A stretch of 64,000 bases of DNA from Gammaproteobacteria bacterium (GCA_018813765.1 JAHJBC010000013.1:1-64000), one strand, 5' to 3'; counted from the first letter of the stretch, positions 35,192-44,731 are shown. Numbers and translations: made by a program. The notes: generated by a model from the letters alone, not told the origin.

Positions 35192-36655
35192 ATGCAGAAC
35201 AACGTCTCATTCAATCAGACCGGCACCGGGCCGGTCAGGCCTGTCCCCCTGACGGTCGCGCTGCTGACCTACAACCGGGCAGCGATGCTGAAGGAGGCCA
35301 TTGCAGGCATCCTTGCGCAGACCTGGCGCGACTTTGAGTTCCTGATCCTGGACAACGGCAGTACCGACGACACGCCGCAGGTGGTACTCGGCGTGAAGGA
35401 CAACCGCATCCGCTACGTGCGCAATCCGCCGGGCTCGGCTGTGGAGTTCAACGGGGTATCGGCCTTCCACATCGCGCGCGGCGATCGCATCATTGTCACG
35501 CACGATGACGACATCATGGAGCCGACCATGCTGGAGCGCCAGATGAAGCTGATGGATGAACATCCAGAGGTGCTGGTGGTGTGGACCAACGTCAGCATGA
35601 TTAACTACAAGGGCGAGCAGGTGCAGGCGAGTGCCAGCCCCTGTTGCGGCGACCGCATCTTCGACCGGGGAGAGTACATCCTCAGTTTCCTCAGCGAACG
35701 GTTGTGGCCGGTGCCGAGCAGCATGATGCTGGTGCGCGAACTGACCCCGCGATCCTGGGTGCTGGAGCATTACCTGGGCAAGAAAAAGCGCAGGAAGAGC
35801 AAGCAGGGCAAGAACGTGGCGGGGACCGCAGACGTGTTCCTGCCCGCGCACTTCAACACCAAGGGAGCGGTCGCCTACATCGGCGAGCCGCTGTTGCGCT
35901 ATCGCCTGCATCCATCGCAGGGCACCAACTCGATGGACCTCTCCACGCCGTCGATACACCTGTACAACATCCTCGGCAAACTGATCCGCAAGACCCCATT
36001 CGGTGCCGCTTACAAGTCGGTGTTCGCCAACTACGAAGTGCGCTTCAAGACGCAGCGCATCATCTCGTCGATCCAGACCGCACTACCGTTGCGCCGTGAC
36101 CAGCGGCGGCTGGCTACGCTGTTCGAACGGGCGATACAGCACCCCCAGTATGTCGCCGAGGCCGGATATCCCGTGCTGCCGCTCGCCATCCTGCTGGCAC
36201 AGTTGGGCGTACTGCCGACATCTGTGCTTGACCGCTCGCTGGCACCATCGGACGAATACACCACGGCGACGCGGAGCTATTTTCGCTGGTTCCGCCACCG
36301 CTGCGCGGGGGGCAACCTGTTCGCTTCCTGGCGTGGCCGCCGTATCGTCATTCTGGGCAGCGCGCTGGTGTCACCGCTGCTGATCCTTGAGGCGAGGGAG
36401 GCGGGCTGCGAAGTAGTGTGTTGCATCGACTCCAACATCTACCGGCATGACCAGCACCTGCTGGGGCTGAAGATACATCCGCCGGGCTGGCTGGCGCAGC
36501 ACCGGGAGGATTTCGATACCGTCGTATTCAGTTCCGAGAAGGACCAGGAAGGGTATCTCGCCGATATGGTGGACATGTTCGCCAAGGGGCACGTGCCATC
36601 GGTATCATGGAAACAGATCGTCGCGCAGGCGACAGAAGGGCAGGGAGATCGCTGA
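35192..36655 (+). CDS. GT2 glycosyltransferase with extra C-terminal Rossmann-like module
   Basis: The N-terminal 250 residues are a GT-A, family 2 domain: VALLTYNRAAMLKEAIAGIL, LDNGSTDDT, and the metal-binding THDDDIME. A middle helical part follows. From about residue 380 comes a Rossmann-like module (RRIVILGSALVSPLLILEA, CIDSN, KIHPPGWLAQHRED) that aligns with the C-terminus of the preceding methyltransferase. The 487-residue length exceeds a simple GT2. The gene lies 5 bp after the methyltransferase and shares one base with the FkbM gene, so the three are likely co-expressed. Acceptor sugar unknown. Confidence 0.87.
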   Translation: MQNNVSFNQTGTGPVRPVPLTVALLTYNRAAMLKEAIAGILAQTWRDFEFLILDNGSTDDTPQVVLGVKDNRIRYVRNPPGSAVEFNGVSAFHIARGDRIIVTHDDDIMEPTMLERQMKLMDEHPEVLVVWTNVSMINYKGEQVQASASPCCGDRIFDRGEYILSFLSERLWPVPSSMMLVRELTPRSWVLEHYLGKKKRRKSKQGKNVAGTADVFLPAHFNTKGAVAYIGEPLLRYRLHPSQGTNSMDLSTPSIHLYNILGKLIRKTPFGAAYKSVFANYEVRFKTQRIISSIQTALPLRRDQRRLATLFERAIQHPQYVAEAGYPVLPLAILLAQLGVLPTSVLDRSLAPSDEYTTATRSYFRWFRHRCAGGNLFASWRGRRIVILGSALVSPLLILEAREAGCEVVCCIDSNIYRHDQHLLGLKIHPPGWLAQHREDFDTVVFSSEKDQEGYLADMVDMFAKGHVPSVSWKQIVAQATEGQGDR

Positions 36656-37773
36656 TGAACAAGCTCACCACATTCCACACCGTTTCCTATGGCACAGCCA
36701 TCCATGGTTCCGGCATGCCGCACTTCTTCAATGACACCGAATTCTTCAGCGAGTATTACTCGCTGGTACTGGGGAGCGAGGCGGATGCGGTGGATGTGGG
36801 TTTTAACATCGGTATGCAGGCCGAACTGATGCTGCCGCTGACACGCGGCAAGATATACGGGTTCGAAGCTTCGAAGAAGATATTCGATTTCGCAAAAGAG
36901 AAGTTCGCCGGTAACCCGCGCATCGAACTTCACCATTGCGCCATCGCGGACAGCGAGGGGACGGCGCAGTTCATCGATACCGAACAATGGGGGGCGGGCA
37001 GCCTGCGCCATACTGCGGGGATGGATTATTGCAAGGTGGGCGATGCCTATGCCACCGTCGAAGTGCAACTGATGCGGCTGGACACGCTGCTGGCCGGGAA
37101 GGGCAACATCGGGCTGATGAAACTGGATATCGAAGGGGCCGAGTTATCTGCGCTCGAAGGCGCGCGCGAGCTGATCCGGCGCAACCGCCCGTTCATCGTG
37201 ATGGAGTATTGCCATAACGCACTCAGCTTTGAATTTCGCGGCAAGCCGATCACTGGCGACACATTGTTCGAGTATGCGAAAGAACTGGGTTACAAGGTCT
37301 ATAACATCTACGGCATCTGCCTGAGCAACCCGGCGGTGTGGCGTACCTCCATCCTGCAGGACACGGCCGACGTATACCTCATCCCGGATGAGCAGCACGA
37401 GCGTTGGGTGAACGAGCTGCTGCCGGTCTACCAGTACCGTATCTATGACAAGGTACTGGAAGTCATCGAGTGGGATGCGCGCCAGCAGGGCTTCTTTGCG
37501 TTGACCGCATTGCCCGGCCGCATCTATGAGGTGGTCAACACGCGTGACGAGCAGGCGAGCAAGACATACCTTGGCGAAGCCAGGGCGCGCCTGACGGGCC
37601 GCGTCACTAATCGGGGCGAGATATTCGCGACCGGCAAGCTCAGTCGGCGCGGAGAGATATTGTTGGCGCTGATATACGATGACAAGTTGGACGAGGCATA
37701 CCGGCTGGCCTGTATCAAGGCAGTTTCTCCCGAGAATTTGAGACAATTCGAGGAGCTGACAGGATTGAATTGA
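36655..37773 (+). CDS. FkbM family methyltransferase
   Basis: FkbM enzymes O-methylate sugars or other acceptors using SAM. The 372-residue protein has the SAM site (AVDVGFNIGMQAELML, KIYGFEASKKIFDFA) and the family motif LMKLDIEGAELSALEGAREL with the Asp/Glu pair. The C-terminal 110 residues are extra. The ATG at 36655 shares a base with the GT2 stop; an upstream in-frame ATG at 36607 lies in the GT2 gene. It probably methylates a sugar in the surface glycan. Confidence 0.87.
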   Translation: MNKLTTFHTVSYGTAIHGSGMPHFFNDTEFFSEYYSLVLGSEADAVDVGFNIGMQAELMLPLTRGKIYGFEASKKIFDFAKEKFAGNPRIELHHCAIADSEGTAQFIDTEQWGAGSLRHTAGMDYCKVGDAYATVEVQLMRLDTLLAGKGNIGLMKLDIEGAELSALEGARELIRRNRPFIVMEYCHNALSFEFRGKPITGDTLFEYAKELGYKVYNIYGICLSNPAVWRTSILQDTADVYLIPDEQHERWVNELLPVYQYRIYDKVLEVIEWDARQQGFFALTALPGRIYEVVNTRDEQASKTYLGEARARLTGRVTNRGEIFATGKLSRRGEILLALIYDDKLDEAYRLACIKAVSPENLRQFEELTGLN

Positions 37774-37825
37774 GCAGGGCGTTTGCCCGGATAACGAATT
37801 CGCATTTTCGCAACCATTATTCGCC

Positions 37826-39184
37826 ATGCAAAACAATACCGCACGGACAGACAAACCGACGCTAATCGGGTACTTGCCACCAATAGGCGGCATACAAAAA
37901 ACCAGAGCCAACTACAATTGGCATAGCCATCTGATTAACAGCGGCGATATCTGTTATACCTATCCCGGTACCTTGATTGCTTGTGGCAATAATTACAAGG
38001 CATGGAATTTTTCTTTGACTGCAGAGCAGGTCAATGAGGAATATTCCAATGTCATCTTTTATATTCCCTGCCGAATCGCCCCGCCGCCGCACGACAAGGA
38101 TGGCTATCCGTTTGAGCGCGCCACTGAATTTGTGAGCAAGCTCAAGATACCTTTCGTCAGCGTAAGTGAATCAATCCAGTCCTCTGCGTACGAATACGAG
38201 GCTGACTTCCACAAAAAATTGAGTCCGGTCGTAACTCGCTATCTTCATACTTTGGCAGACCGTAGCGTATCAATCGGCACGCGTGGCGAATTTTCTGCCG
38301 AGGTGCTGAAAAAGCTTGGTATCAAGAATGCCGAGGTGGTCGGTTGTCCGTCTCTTTACATTAACGGCCCTCAACTCAATCGGAAACTGACAAACCTGCC
38401 CGAGCCCGGCAACATAAAAAATGTGGCCGTATGTTATTCAAATTACCAGGAGCTTGAAAATTCGCGAATTCGCGACTTCCTTGCGATGGCAAAGAAGCGA
38501 AATTACCACTATGTGGAACAGAGCTTTAACTTGATCGTAAAGGCTTTGCACTACCCCGGAATGATCGAAGTAAACGACATCCTGAAAGCCATGTCGGTTT
38601 TTCATGGCCTCGATGAGATAAGGGATCTTTTCAGGCATGGAAGAATTCGCTATTTCACAAACTACCAATTATGGGAGAACTTCTTACGTACCATGGATTT
38701 TGCTTTTGGTGCGCGCATGCATGGATTGACACCGGCTATTCACGTCGGCGTCCCCGCTTTCTTTATTGCGCATGATGCCCGAGTACGCGAAATGTGTGAA
38801 TATTTCCAGTTGCCCTACACAGGCGAAGCCGATATCCCTCCTGGCGCAGAGATGGAGTATTTTTATTCGCGTTGCGATTACGGCGATGCCGTCACTAGCT
38901 ACCCATCAAGATATTACAGGTTCATTGATTTCCTGAAAAAAAACAACATCGCTCCAAATGTCGGGGCTGACGGAAATATCCTCGCGCCATGGGATCCGCA
39001 ACCGCTTCCACAGGTAGCGGCATCTGAATTGAGATTGCCATCAGCCATCGATGCTGATTTTTTCGATCTGCTTTGCACAATGAGCAAAGAGTATTCGCCT
39101 GAAAAACACGATAGCCTCGATTCATGCGTTAGAAAGGTTGCGCAGGCTTGGTACGATACGAGAGCTTCTTTCGGCGATATTTGA
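37826..39184 (+). CDS. Polysaccharide pyruvyltransferase-like protein
   Basis: The 452-residue protein fits the PS_pyruv_trans superfamily: the diagnostic C-terminal segment FAFGARMHGLTPAIHVGVPA and the following HDARVREMCEYF match the donor-site region. The N-terminal half is diverged (IGGIQKTRANYNWHSHLINS). Members transfer pyruvate from PEP to sugars or act as related glycosyltransferases, so the exact reaction is open. Base composition is clearly A+T-richer than in the flanking genes, which with the next gene suggests separate acquisition. It has a 52-bp gap to FkbM upstream. Confidence 0.75.
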   Translation: MQNNTARTDKPTLIGYLPPIGGIQKTRANYNWHSHLINSGDICYTYPGTLIACGNNYKAWNFSLTAEQVNEEYSNVIFYIPCRIAPPPHDKDGYPFERATEFVSKLKIPFVSVSESIQSSAYEYEADFHKKLSPVVTRYLHTLADRSVSIGTRGEFSAEVLKKLGIKNAEVVGCPSLYINGPQLNRKLTNLPEPGNIKNVAVCYSNYQELENSRIRDFLAMAKKRNYHYVEQSFNLIVKALHYPGMIEVNDILKAMSVFHGLDEIRDLFRHGRIRYFTNYQLWENFLRTMDFAFGARMHGLTPAIHVGVPAFFIAHDARVREMCEYFQLPYTGEADIPPGAEMEYFYSRCDYGDAVTSYPSRYYRFIDFLKKNNIAPNVGADGNILAPWDPQPLPQVAASELRLPSAIDADFFDLLCTMSKEYSPEKHDSLDSCVRKVAQAWYDTRASFGDI

Positions 39185-39268
39185 TTGCCTCAAACAAGGA
39201 GGGGGCACCAGCCAACTTTCAGGAATATATATGTGCAGTGATTTTAATAAATTCAAAGGAATATCTTA

Positions 39269-40177
39269 ATGCGGACAAAAAAAACACCCACCCCGTTCTT
39301 CGTCCATATCCCCAAAACCGCAGGCCACATCATCAAGGCGCTTATCACTTTGAATTATGACCCTGACAGGGTGCTTTCAGTCTATGGAAATTTCCCGGAA
39401 ATCATGGCTAACTTAGCCGGCAACATAAAAAACAAAAATAATTATGACTTGGTGCAAGGACATATGCCTTATGGCGCACACTATCAGTTGAACATCCCCG
39501 ATCCGCGCTACTTTGTGTTCTTGCGCGAGCCCGTTGATCGGACGATGTCGGATATCGCGTATGCGCTACGCGCCCCCCACCACGGCTTTCACCACAAATT
39601 TGCCGAGTCCGATAAAGACCCTGCGAAATTGGTGGATCTGGCGAAAGGAATTCATTACTACCGGAACAATATGACGAACTTCGTCAGCGGACTTTTTTTT
39701 ACACGAGAGGCAACGCTGACAGACCTGCATCTTGCGATTGACAATCTCTGGAAGAGCGAAGTGGTGGGGGTGACCGACGCATTTGAAGAATCCATGTTGA
39801 TTATGGCGAAACGACTTGGCTGGAAGAAAGTCATCGTTGAACGTTTGAATACCTCTCCCAGCAAAATCGAAATTTCCGATGAGTTACGTTCTTCCATAAG
39901 GCAAGTGCTTTCATTGGATATTGCGCTTTATGCAGTAGCTCAGGACATCGCAGACCAGCAGATTCGACAGTACGGCGCTTTTCTCCGGGAGGCTGCGGAG
40001 CAGCTTCGTGAGATATATATCATGCAGAAAAAAATTGCGCCGGAACGGGAGTATGAATGGCATACGATTGGAGACAAGCTTCACTTGCATGAGCAACTGG
40101 AGGCGCTGGTTCCAGCTGCATCACCGCTGGGACGGTGGATAAGCGAAATTGCTCCGTGCGCCAAGAAAATAGCTTAA
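39269..40177 (+). CDS. Sulfotransferase-like protein
   Basis: The 302-residue protein has a PAPS-binding layout: FFVHIPKTAGHIIKALI near residues 10-26 (5'-phosphosulfate loop) and YFVFLREPVDRTMSDIAYAL at about 81-100 (3'-phosphate region, with Arg and Ser). This is like type 2 sulfotransferases that act on polysaccharides. It would add sulfate to a surface glycan. The DNA is A+T-rich like the gene before it. The last 57 bp overlap, tail to tail, with the epimerase gene on the other strand. Confidence 0.82.
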   Translation: MRTKKTPTPFFVHIPKTAGHIIKALITLNYDPDRVLSVYGNFPEIMANLAGNIKNKNNYDLVQGHMPYGAHYQLNIPDPRYFVFLREPVDRTMSDIAYALRAPHHGFHHKFAESDKDPAKLVDLAKGIHYYRNNMTNFVSGLFFTREATLTDLHLAIDNLWKSEVVGVTDAFEESMLIMAKRLGWKKVIVERLNTSPSKIEISDELRSSIRQVLSLDIALYAVAQDIADQQIRQYGAFLREAAEQLREIYIMQKKIAPEREYEWHTIGDKLHLHEQLEALVPAASPLGRWISEIAPCAKKIA

Positions 40178-41203
40178 CGTTCGTTGAAAGCCTGCCTCTG
40201 GCGTAGTAGTCGGCCGCCATCCCAGCTTGCCGATCTTCGAGATATCGAAATGCCCGCTCGACCTCGCGGCTGGCGGGAGTGAACTGGCGTTCTCAGGCAG
40301 CAGCACCTGCGTGCCTTTTCGGGGTGCCAGTCGGGCCAACAGCATGGCCAGATCAAGGATGGTCATTTCCTGGTCCATGCCTACGTTGTAGGCGGCGCCG
40401 GATTCGCCTTGCAGCATCAAAGTCAGGAAGGCGGACGTGGCATCCGCCACATAGCAGAATGGGCGGCAGTCCATGCCGTCGCTGCTCAACTTGATATCCC
40501 TTCCTGCCTGCACGTCGGCGACGAAGTCCGCGAACACGCGGCCATCGTCGAGGGCGACGCCCGGTCCGTAGGTGTGTGAGATGCGCGCGATGCTGGTGTG
40601 CACTCCGTACTGGCGCGCATAGGCTGCGCACAATGCCTCGGCCATGCGTTTCCCTTCCGCATAACAGGCGCGCGGGTCGAGCGGGTCCTGCGGACCGAAG
40701 TCGGTCTCGCTGATCGCTGCTGTTCCGGTTCCCTGTCCGTACACTGTGCCGCTGCTCATGAACAACAGGCGCGCACCTGTCGATCTGGCCAGTTCCAGCA
40801 GGTTCAGGGTTCCCAGTGTATTGGCTTTGGCTGTGCCTACCGGGTCTTGCAGATATTGTTTCGGGCTGGCTGGACTGGCGGCATGCACAATGAAATCGAT
40901 GTGTTGCGGTGAAGTCAGCGGTTCGCATACGTCGCGGATGATATGCCCGAGATCGGGCCTGCCGCGCAGATGCGCAAACTTGCTGTCCAGTTTGTTTTTA
41001 TCCCGGCCCAGCGCGTAAACGGTGAGTGGTTCCTGTCCTGCTTCTTCATTTAGCCAGCAAAAGAAGTCGACCAGATACGACGCCAGGAAACCAGAGGCGC
41101 CGGTGATCAGCACGCTCTTCCCCGCAAACTGCTGCCAGTTCTGGCGCGAGGCATGGATGGTCTGCATGTCTTCGGTCACGATGGGATGTCTGCGCACTGT
41201 CAT
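40121..41203 (-). CDS. NAD-dependent epimerase/dehydratase
   Basis: This extended short-chain dehydrogenase (360 residues) has the NAD site GASGFLASYLVDF (33-45), the active-site Ser/Thr segment LLFMSSGTVYG and the catalytic pair YAEGK. It acts on nucleotide sugars, resembling UDP-glucuronate decarboxylase and dTDP-glucose dehydratase-type enzymes; the exact reaction is open. It ends the minus-strand sugar operon, 3 bp after the HAD gene. Its 3' end overlaps the sulfotransferase gene by 57 bp in convergent orientation. Confidence 0.87.
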   Translation of the reverse strand: MTVRRHPIVTEDMQTIHASRQNWQQFAGKSVLITGASGFLASYLVDFFCWLNEEAGQEPLTVYALGRDKNKLDSKFAHLRGRPDLGHIIRDVCEPLTSPQHIDFIVHAASPASPKQYLQDPVGTAKANTLGTLNLLELARSTGARLLFMSSGTVYGQGTGTAAISETDFGPQDPLDPRACYAEGKRMAEALCAAYARQYGVHTSIARISHTYGPGVALDDGRVFADFVADVQAGRDIKLSSDGMDCRPFCYVADATSAFLTLMLQGESGAAYNVGMDQEMTILDLAMLLARLAPRKGTQVLLPENASSLPPAARSSGHFDISKIGKLGWRPTTTPEAGFQRTLSYFLGARSNFAYPPSQR

Positions 41204-41206
41204 GAT

Positions 41207-41869
41207 TCACTCCTTCGGGGATGCGAAGAGCGCGGCCAGTTGCTGTGGCGAATCGAGATGGCGCCAATCTGCGGGCGAATCGGGAAACTCGCCGTAGCCC
41301 CAGCGTGCCGCGACGAAGCGCATCGCGTTCGCCTGCGCCGCATGGCCATCCTCGATCTTGTCGCCGATATAAGCCGCCTGCGCCGGAGCGATGCTGCCCG
41401 CCTGCAGGATCGCGCGCAGCATCGCGGTCTTGTCGGCGAGCCTGGGCTGTACGCAGTCCAGCGACCATACCGAATCGAAATAGCCGTCCCAATCCAGATG
41501 TCTCAGGATCAGTTGGGTCGGCAGAATGCGCTTGTTGGTCGCCAGCGCGAGCCGGTGGCCCGCAGCCTGTAGTCCGGCCAACATTTCGGGCACACCAGAA
41601 TAGGGCAGCGAGTCGCGGTAGCCTTCGCTGTCGTAGACATCCTTGAACGCATCCACCAGCGCGGCGATCCTGCTTTCGTCGCGGATGCCGGTCAGCGTCT
41701 GTAGGGTCTGGGGCAAGGGCGGTCCGATCAGGCTCTCGTCCAATGGCAGCAACGGCGCGATCCGCGCCTGGTCGAGTATCTTGCGGAAGCAGGAGAGGAT
41801 ACTGGGAGCGGAGTCGATCAGCGTGCCATCGAGATCGAAGATCAGGTGAGTGCAGTGGAGAGGGAGCAT
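41207..41869 (-). CDS. HAD-type sugar-phosphate phosphatase
   Basis: The 220-residue protein has all HAD motifs: DLDGT (nucleophile, FDLDGTLIDSAP), motif II in LATNKR, the Lys region and IGDKIEDGHAAQAN (motif IV). The cap is of the helical C1 type, as in phosphoglycolate phosphatase. The ATG at 41869 begins just 4 bp after the methyltransferase stop; longer in-frame sequence is within that gene. In this operon it could remove the phosphate from a nonulosonate 9-phosphate made by the NeuB protein, which is inference. Confidence 0.87.
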   Translation of the reverse strand: MLPLHCTHLIFDLDGTLIDSAPSILSCFRKILDQARIAPLLPLDESLIGPPLPQTLQTLTGIRDESRIAALVDAFKDVYDSEGYRDSLPYSGVPEMLAGLQAAGHRLALATNKRILPTQLILRHLDWDGYFDSVWSLDCVQPRLADKTAMLRAILQAGSIAPAQAAYIGDKIEDGHAAQANAMRFVAARWGYGEFPDSPADWRHLDSPQQLAALFASPKE

Positions 41870-41873
41870 GGCA

Positions 41874-42896
41874 TCAATCCGCAGAGTAAATGTCTTCCAA
41901 GCCGACCAGTTTGACCGAGGCGGGCAATGCAGCGCGCAGGCGCTGGCAGATCTCGTCCTTGAAGCGCAGACTGGAAACCAGGATGGGCAGGCCGTTGTGG
42001 CGGGCCGGATCGAATGTGTGGATGATGTGGCGGCCGACCTGCTCGCCCGCGCGTTGCGGATCGGAATCGACCAGCGCCGCGACCGGCAGTTGGTCCAGCA
42101 GCGGCAGCACGCAATTCCTGAAATCGCCACCGATACCATACACCACGAACGAGCCCGCCAGTGCCTGCCGGAAACGCGCCAGCAGGCGCGCGGTATTCTC
42201 TTCCGCACTATTCTTGCGGCGCGCGACGATGCGCAGACAGTCGACATAGATGGGTGACTCGAAATATCCCGAGGATAACGCTTCGACGGAGAGGCCCGCA
42301 TGTTCGAGCAGCGCGCACAGGGAGGTGGATGTGAAAAAATGCAGATGCTCCGGATGCGAGTCCCATTCGCGCAAGGGATGTCCGGATGCGTTCGGCACTT
42401 CGATCAGCATCCTGCCTGCCGGGGACAGTTGCTTGAGCCAGTGCCGTATCTCGGCGTGGATGTCGCCGATGTGTTCCAGCACATGGAACGAGAGCAGCAG
42501 GTCGTATTCGGCTGGGGATAGTTCCGCTGCCGGGCGAGTCAGTACCTTGTCCAGTCGCGTCTGTGCAGTCGCGGCATCGCGCGAGATCTCCAGTCCGGCA
42601 TAACTCACGTCGGCACGGGCTTTCACCCGTGCTCCGAACCCGCCTTCGGCGCAGCCGATCTCAAGGATGTGCGAGATCCCCGCCAACAGCGGGGCGACCG
42701 AGGCCATGCGGTCGTTGTACTTCCGCTCCAACTGTCGGACAGGCACCTGGTTGCGGCCGGACTTGTTCTCGTAGTCGCCGGGCAGGACGTTGGCCGAGCG
42801 CCAGCGATGGCCGCAGTTCGGGCACTCCAGATGTGGTTCGGGATGGAGATGCGATGCTACTGTTCCGCTCTGGCGGCAGCACGGGCAAGCAGTCAT
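41874..42896 (-). CDS. SAM-dependent methyltransferase with C-terminal Rossmann-like module
   Basis: The 340-residue protein begins with a zinc-ribbon-like part (MTACPCCRQSG, CPNCGHRW). A class I SAM domain follows (ILEIGCAEGGFGARVKA, LLLSFHVLEHIGD). Residues from about 245 form a Rossmann-like module (FVVYGIGGDFRNCVLPL, VDSD, ILVSSLRFKDEI). This last part resembles the tails of the methyltransferase at 34035 and the GT2 at 35192. The ATG at 42896 overlaps the stop of the TPP enzyme (ATGA). The likely role is methylation of a sugar intermediate. Confidence 0.85.
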   Translation of the reverse strand: MTACPCCRQSGTVASHLHPEPHLECPNCGHRWRSANVLPGDYENKSGRNQVPVRQLERKYNDRMASVAPLLAGISHILEIGCAEGGFGARVKARADVSYAGLEISRDAATAQTRLDKVLTRPAAELSPAEYDLLLSFHVLEHIGDIHAEIRHWLKQLSPAGRMLIEVPNASGHPLREWDSHPEHLHFFTSTSLCALLEHAGLSVEALSSGYFESPIYVDCLRIVARRKNSAEENTARLLARFRQALAGSFVVYGIGGDFRNCVLPLLDQLPVAALVDSDPQRAGEQVGRHIIHTFDPARHNGLPILVSSLRFKDEICQRLRAALPASVKLVGLEDIYSAD

Positions 42897-44731
42897 CTTG
42901 CTTCGCCTCGAGCCTTCAGCGAAGCCGGCAGCAGATCGATCAGCATCTCCTGTTGCAACTGCCGCAGCGGCAACAAAGGTGACATATCCTCCAGCGGCAT
43001 CGACAGCATGGAGCCGTCGGGTTGCGGCAGCGCGGCGACCTTGGGGGTGAGCGCCTCGTCGGACAACAACTGCACATCCACCAGCAGCGGGCGCGGCTGG
43101 GCCATGGCCCAATGCAACTTTTCCTTCAGTTCGGCAGCGTCGCTGATGCGCAGGAATGGCAGGCCATAGGTGGCGGCCACCTTTTCCAGATCGGGCAGCA
43201 GCAGTCCGGCCTCCGGTCCGGTGCCGACATAGCGCCCTTTGAAATAATTGCGCTGTGTGTTGCGGATGGAGGCATAGCCGTTGTTGTTCAGGATGACCAG
43301 GCAGATGGGAAGGTCGAAGGCGCGCAGCGTCGCCAGTTCCTGGATGTTGAGTTGCAGACTACCGTCGCTCTCGATGGCCACCATGGGCTTGTTGCCGTTG
43401 GCGAAGCAGGCGCCGATGGCGGCGGGCAGGCCGTAGCCCATCGCGCCGAGGCCGGAGGTGAGGAACACGCGCTGCCCCGGCTTGTTGCGGAACACGGTAT
43501 AGAACGCTTCGACCGCGAGACCGGAACTGCCGGTGCTGACCAGGGTATCGGGCGGGATGGCGTCCGACAGCGCATCCATGAGTTGATAGTGGCTGATGCT
43601 GCCGCTGGCCGGAAAGGGCGCGCCATCGTTCACCGGGTAGCGCTGCTTCCAGTCTGCGCAGCGTGCCTTCCAGTTCGACCAGTCGGGAAACGACGGCGAT
43701 GCGGCAGCTTGCCAAGTTTGCAGAAAATCCTTCGCATTGGCCTGCACAGGCAGCGCGATGTCCATGTCCAGCTTGTCGATCTCGTTACGATCGACATCGT
43801 TCACGACCTTGCGCGCATTGCGCGCGAAGCCGCGCGGGTTGTAGGCGGTGATGATGTTGTCGAGGCGGCTGCCGATGCTGATCAGCAGGTCGCAGTTCTG
43901 CACCGCGAAGTTGGGCGCGCGCAAGGCGACCACGCCGGGGCGGCCGACCAAGAGCGGATGATCGTAGGGCAAAAGGTCGAGCGCGTTCCAGGTGGTCACC
44001 ACCGGGATACCGAGTTTCTCGGCATGTTCGCGGAACAGCAACGCCGCGCCGGAGAGGCGCACACCGTGTCCGGCCAGCAGCACCGGACGCTGCGACTGCG
44101 CCAGCAGTTGCGAAAGACTGGCGACGGCATCGGCCAGGGTTTGCCTGTCTTTCACGGCAGGCGTGTGTTGCAACGGTTGCAGGCTGTCCGGGGCGATGGG
44201 GGCGCCCTGTACATCGAGCGGAACGTCGATCCACACCGGTCCGGCGCGACCGCAGCGTGCGCGGTGGGCGGCCTGTTCCATCACCATGCGGATGTCTTCC
44301 GGCCGTTCCACCGTGACCGCATATTTGGTGATGCCCTTGACCATGGAGATGATGTCGACCTCCTGCACGCCTTTCTGGCGCAGCGGCGAGCCGCGCAGCA
44401 TGTCTGCGCGTTTCACCTGGCCGGAGATGACCATCATGGGCACCGATTCGATCCACGCCCCGGCAACGGCGGTGATAGCATTGGTCGCACCGGGGCCGGT
44501 GGTGACCATGCACACGCCGATGTTCTCGTTGATGCGGGCATAAGCTTCGGCGGAGATGGCGGCGGCCTGTTCGTGCAGGCAGGCGACTGTTGTGATGTCG
44601 GGATGTTTGCCGACGCCGTCCACCAGATACATGGCGCCGCCGCCGGGCAGCAGGAACACATGGTGTACGCCGAGTGCGGCGATGAAGTCGGCGATGTAAT
44701 CGGCGACGCGATAGGTTTCGATCACGGCCAT
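42893..44731 (-). CDS. Thiamine diphosphate-dependent acetolactate synthase-like enzyme
   Basis: The 612-residue protein has the three ThDP-enzyme domains. The N-terminal PYR domain has the catalytic Glu in ACLHEQAAAISAEAYARI. The central domain reads PVLLAGHGVRLSGA. The C-terminal PP domain has the ThDP/Mg motif ESDGSLQLNIQEL (the usual GDG is SDG here) and NNNGYASIRNTQ. The housekeeping acetolactate synthase comes with ilvN and ilvC, which are absent here. In sugar loci, relatives such as YerE add a two-carbon branch from pyruvate to a keto-sugar. A similar task is plausible. It is coupled to neuB by a one-base overlap. Confidence 0.85.
   Translation of the reverse strand: MAVIETYRVADYIADFIAALGVHHVFLLPGGGAMYLVDGVGKHPDITTVACLHEQAAAISAEAYARINENIGVCMVTTGPGATNAITAVAGAWIESVPMMVISGQVKRADMLRGSPLRQKGVQEVDIISMVKGITKYAVTVERPEDIRMVMEQAAHRARCGRAGPVWIDVPLDVQGAPIAPDSLQPLQHTPAVKDRQTLADAVASLSQLLAQSQRPVLLAGHGVRLSGAALLFREHAEKLGIPVVTTWNALDLLPYDHPLLVGRPGVVALRAPNFAVQNCDLLISIGSRLDNIITAYNPRGFARNARKVVNDVDRNEIDKLDMDIALPVQANAKDFLQTWQAAASPSFPDWSNWKARCADWKQRYPVNDGAPFPASGSISHYQLMDALSDAIPPDTLVSTGSSGLAVEAFYTVFRNKPGQRVFLTSGLGAMGYGLPAAIGACFANGNKPMVAIESDGSLQLNIQELATLRAFDLPICLVILNNNGYASIRNTQRNYFKGRYVGTGPEAGLLLPDLEKVAATYGLPFLRISDAAELKEKLHWAMAQPRPLLVDVQLLSDEALTPKVAALPQPDGSMLSMPLEDMSPLLPLRQLQQEMLIDLLPASLKARGEAR

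Noticed and set aside
42893-44731. Housekeeping acetolactate synthase (ilvB).
   Set aside because: No ilvN or ilvC follows, the neighbours are all sugar genes, and the gene is coupled to neuB, so a biosynthetic branched-chain amino acid role is less likely, though not excluded.
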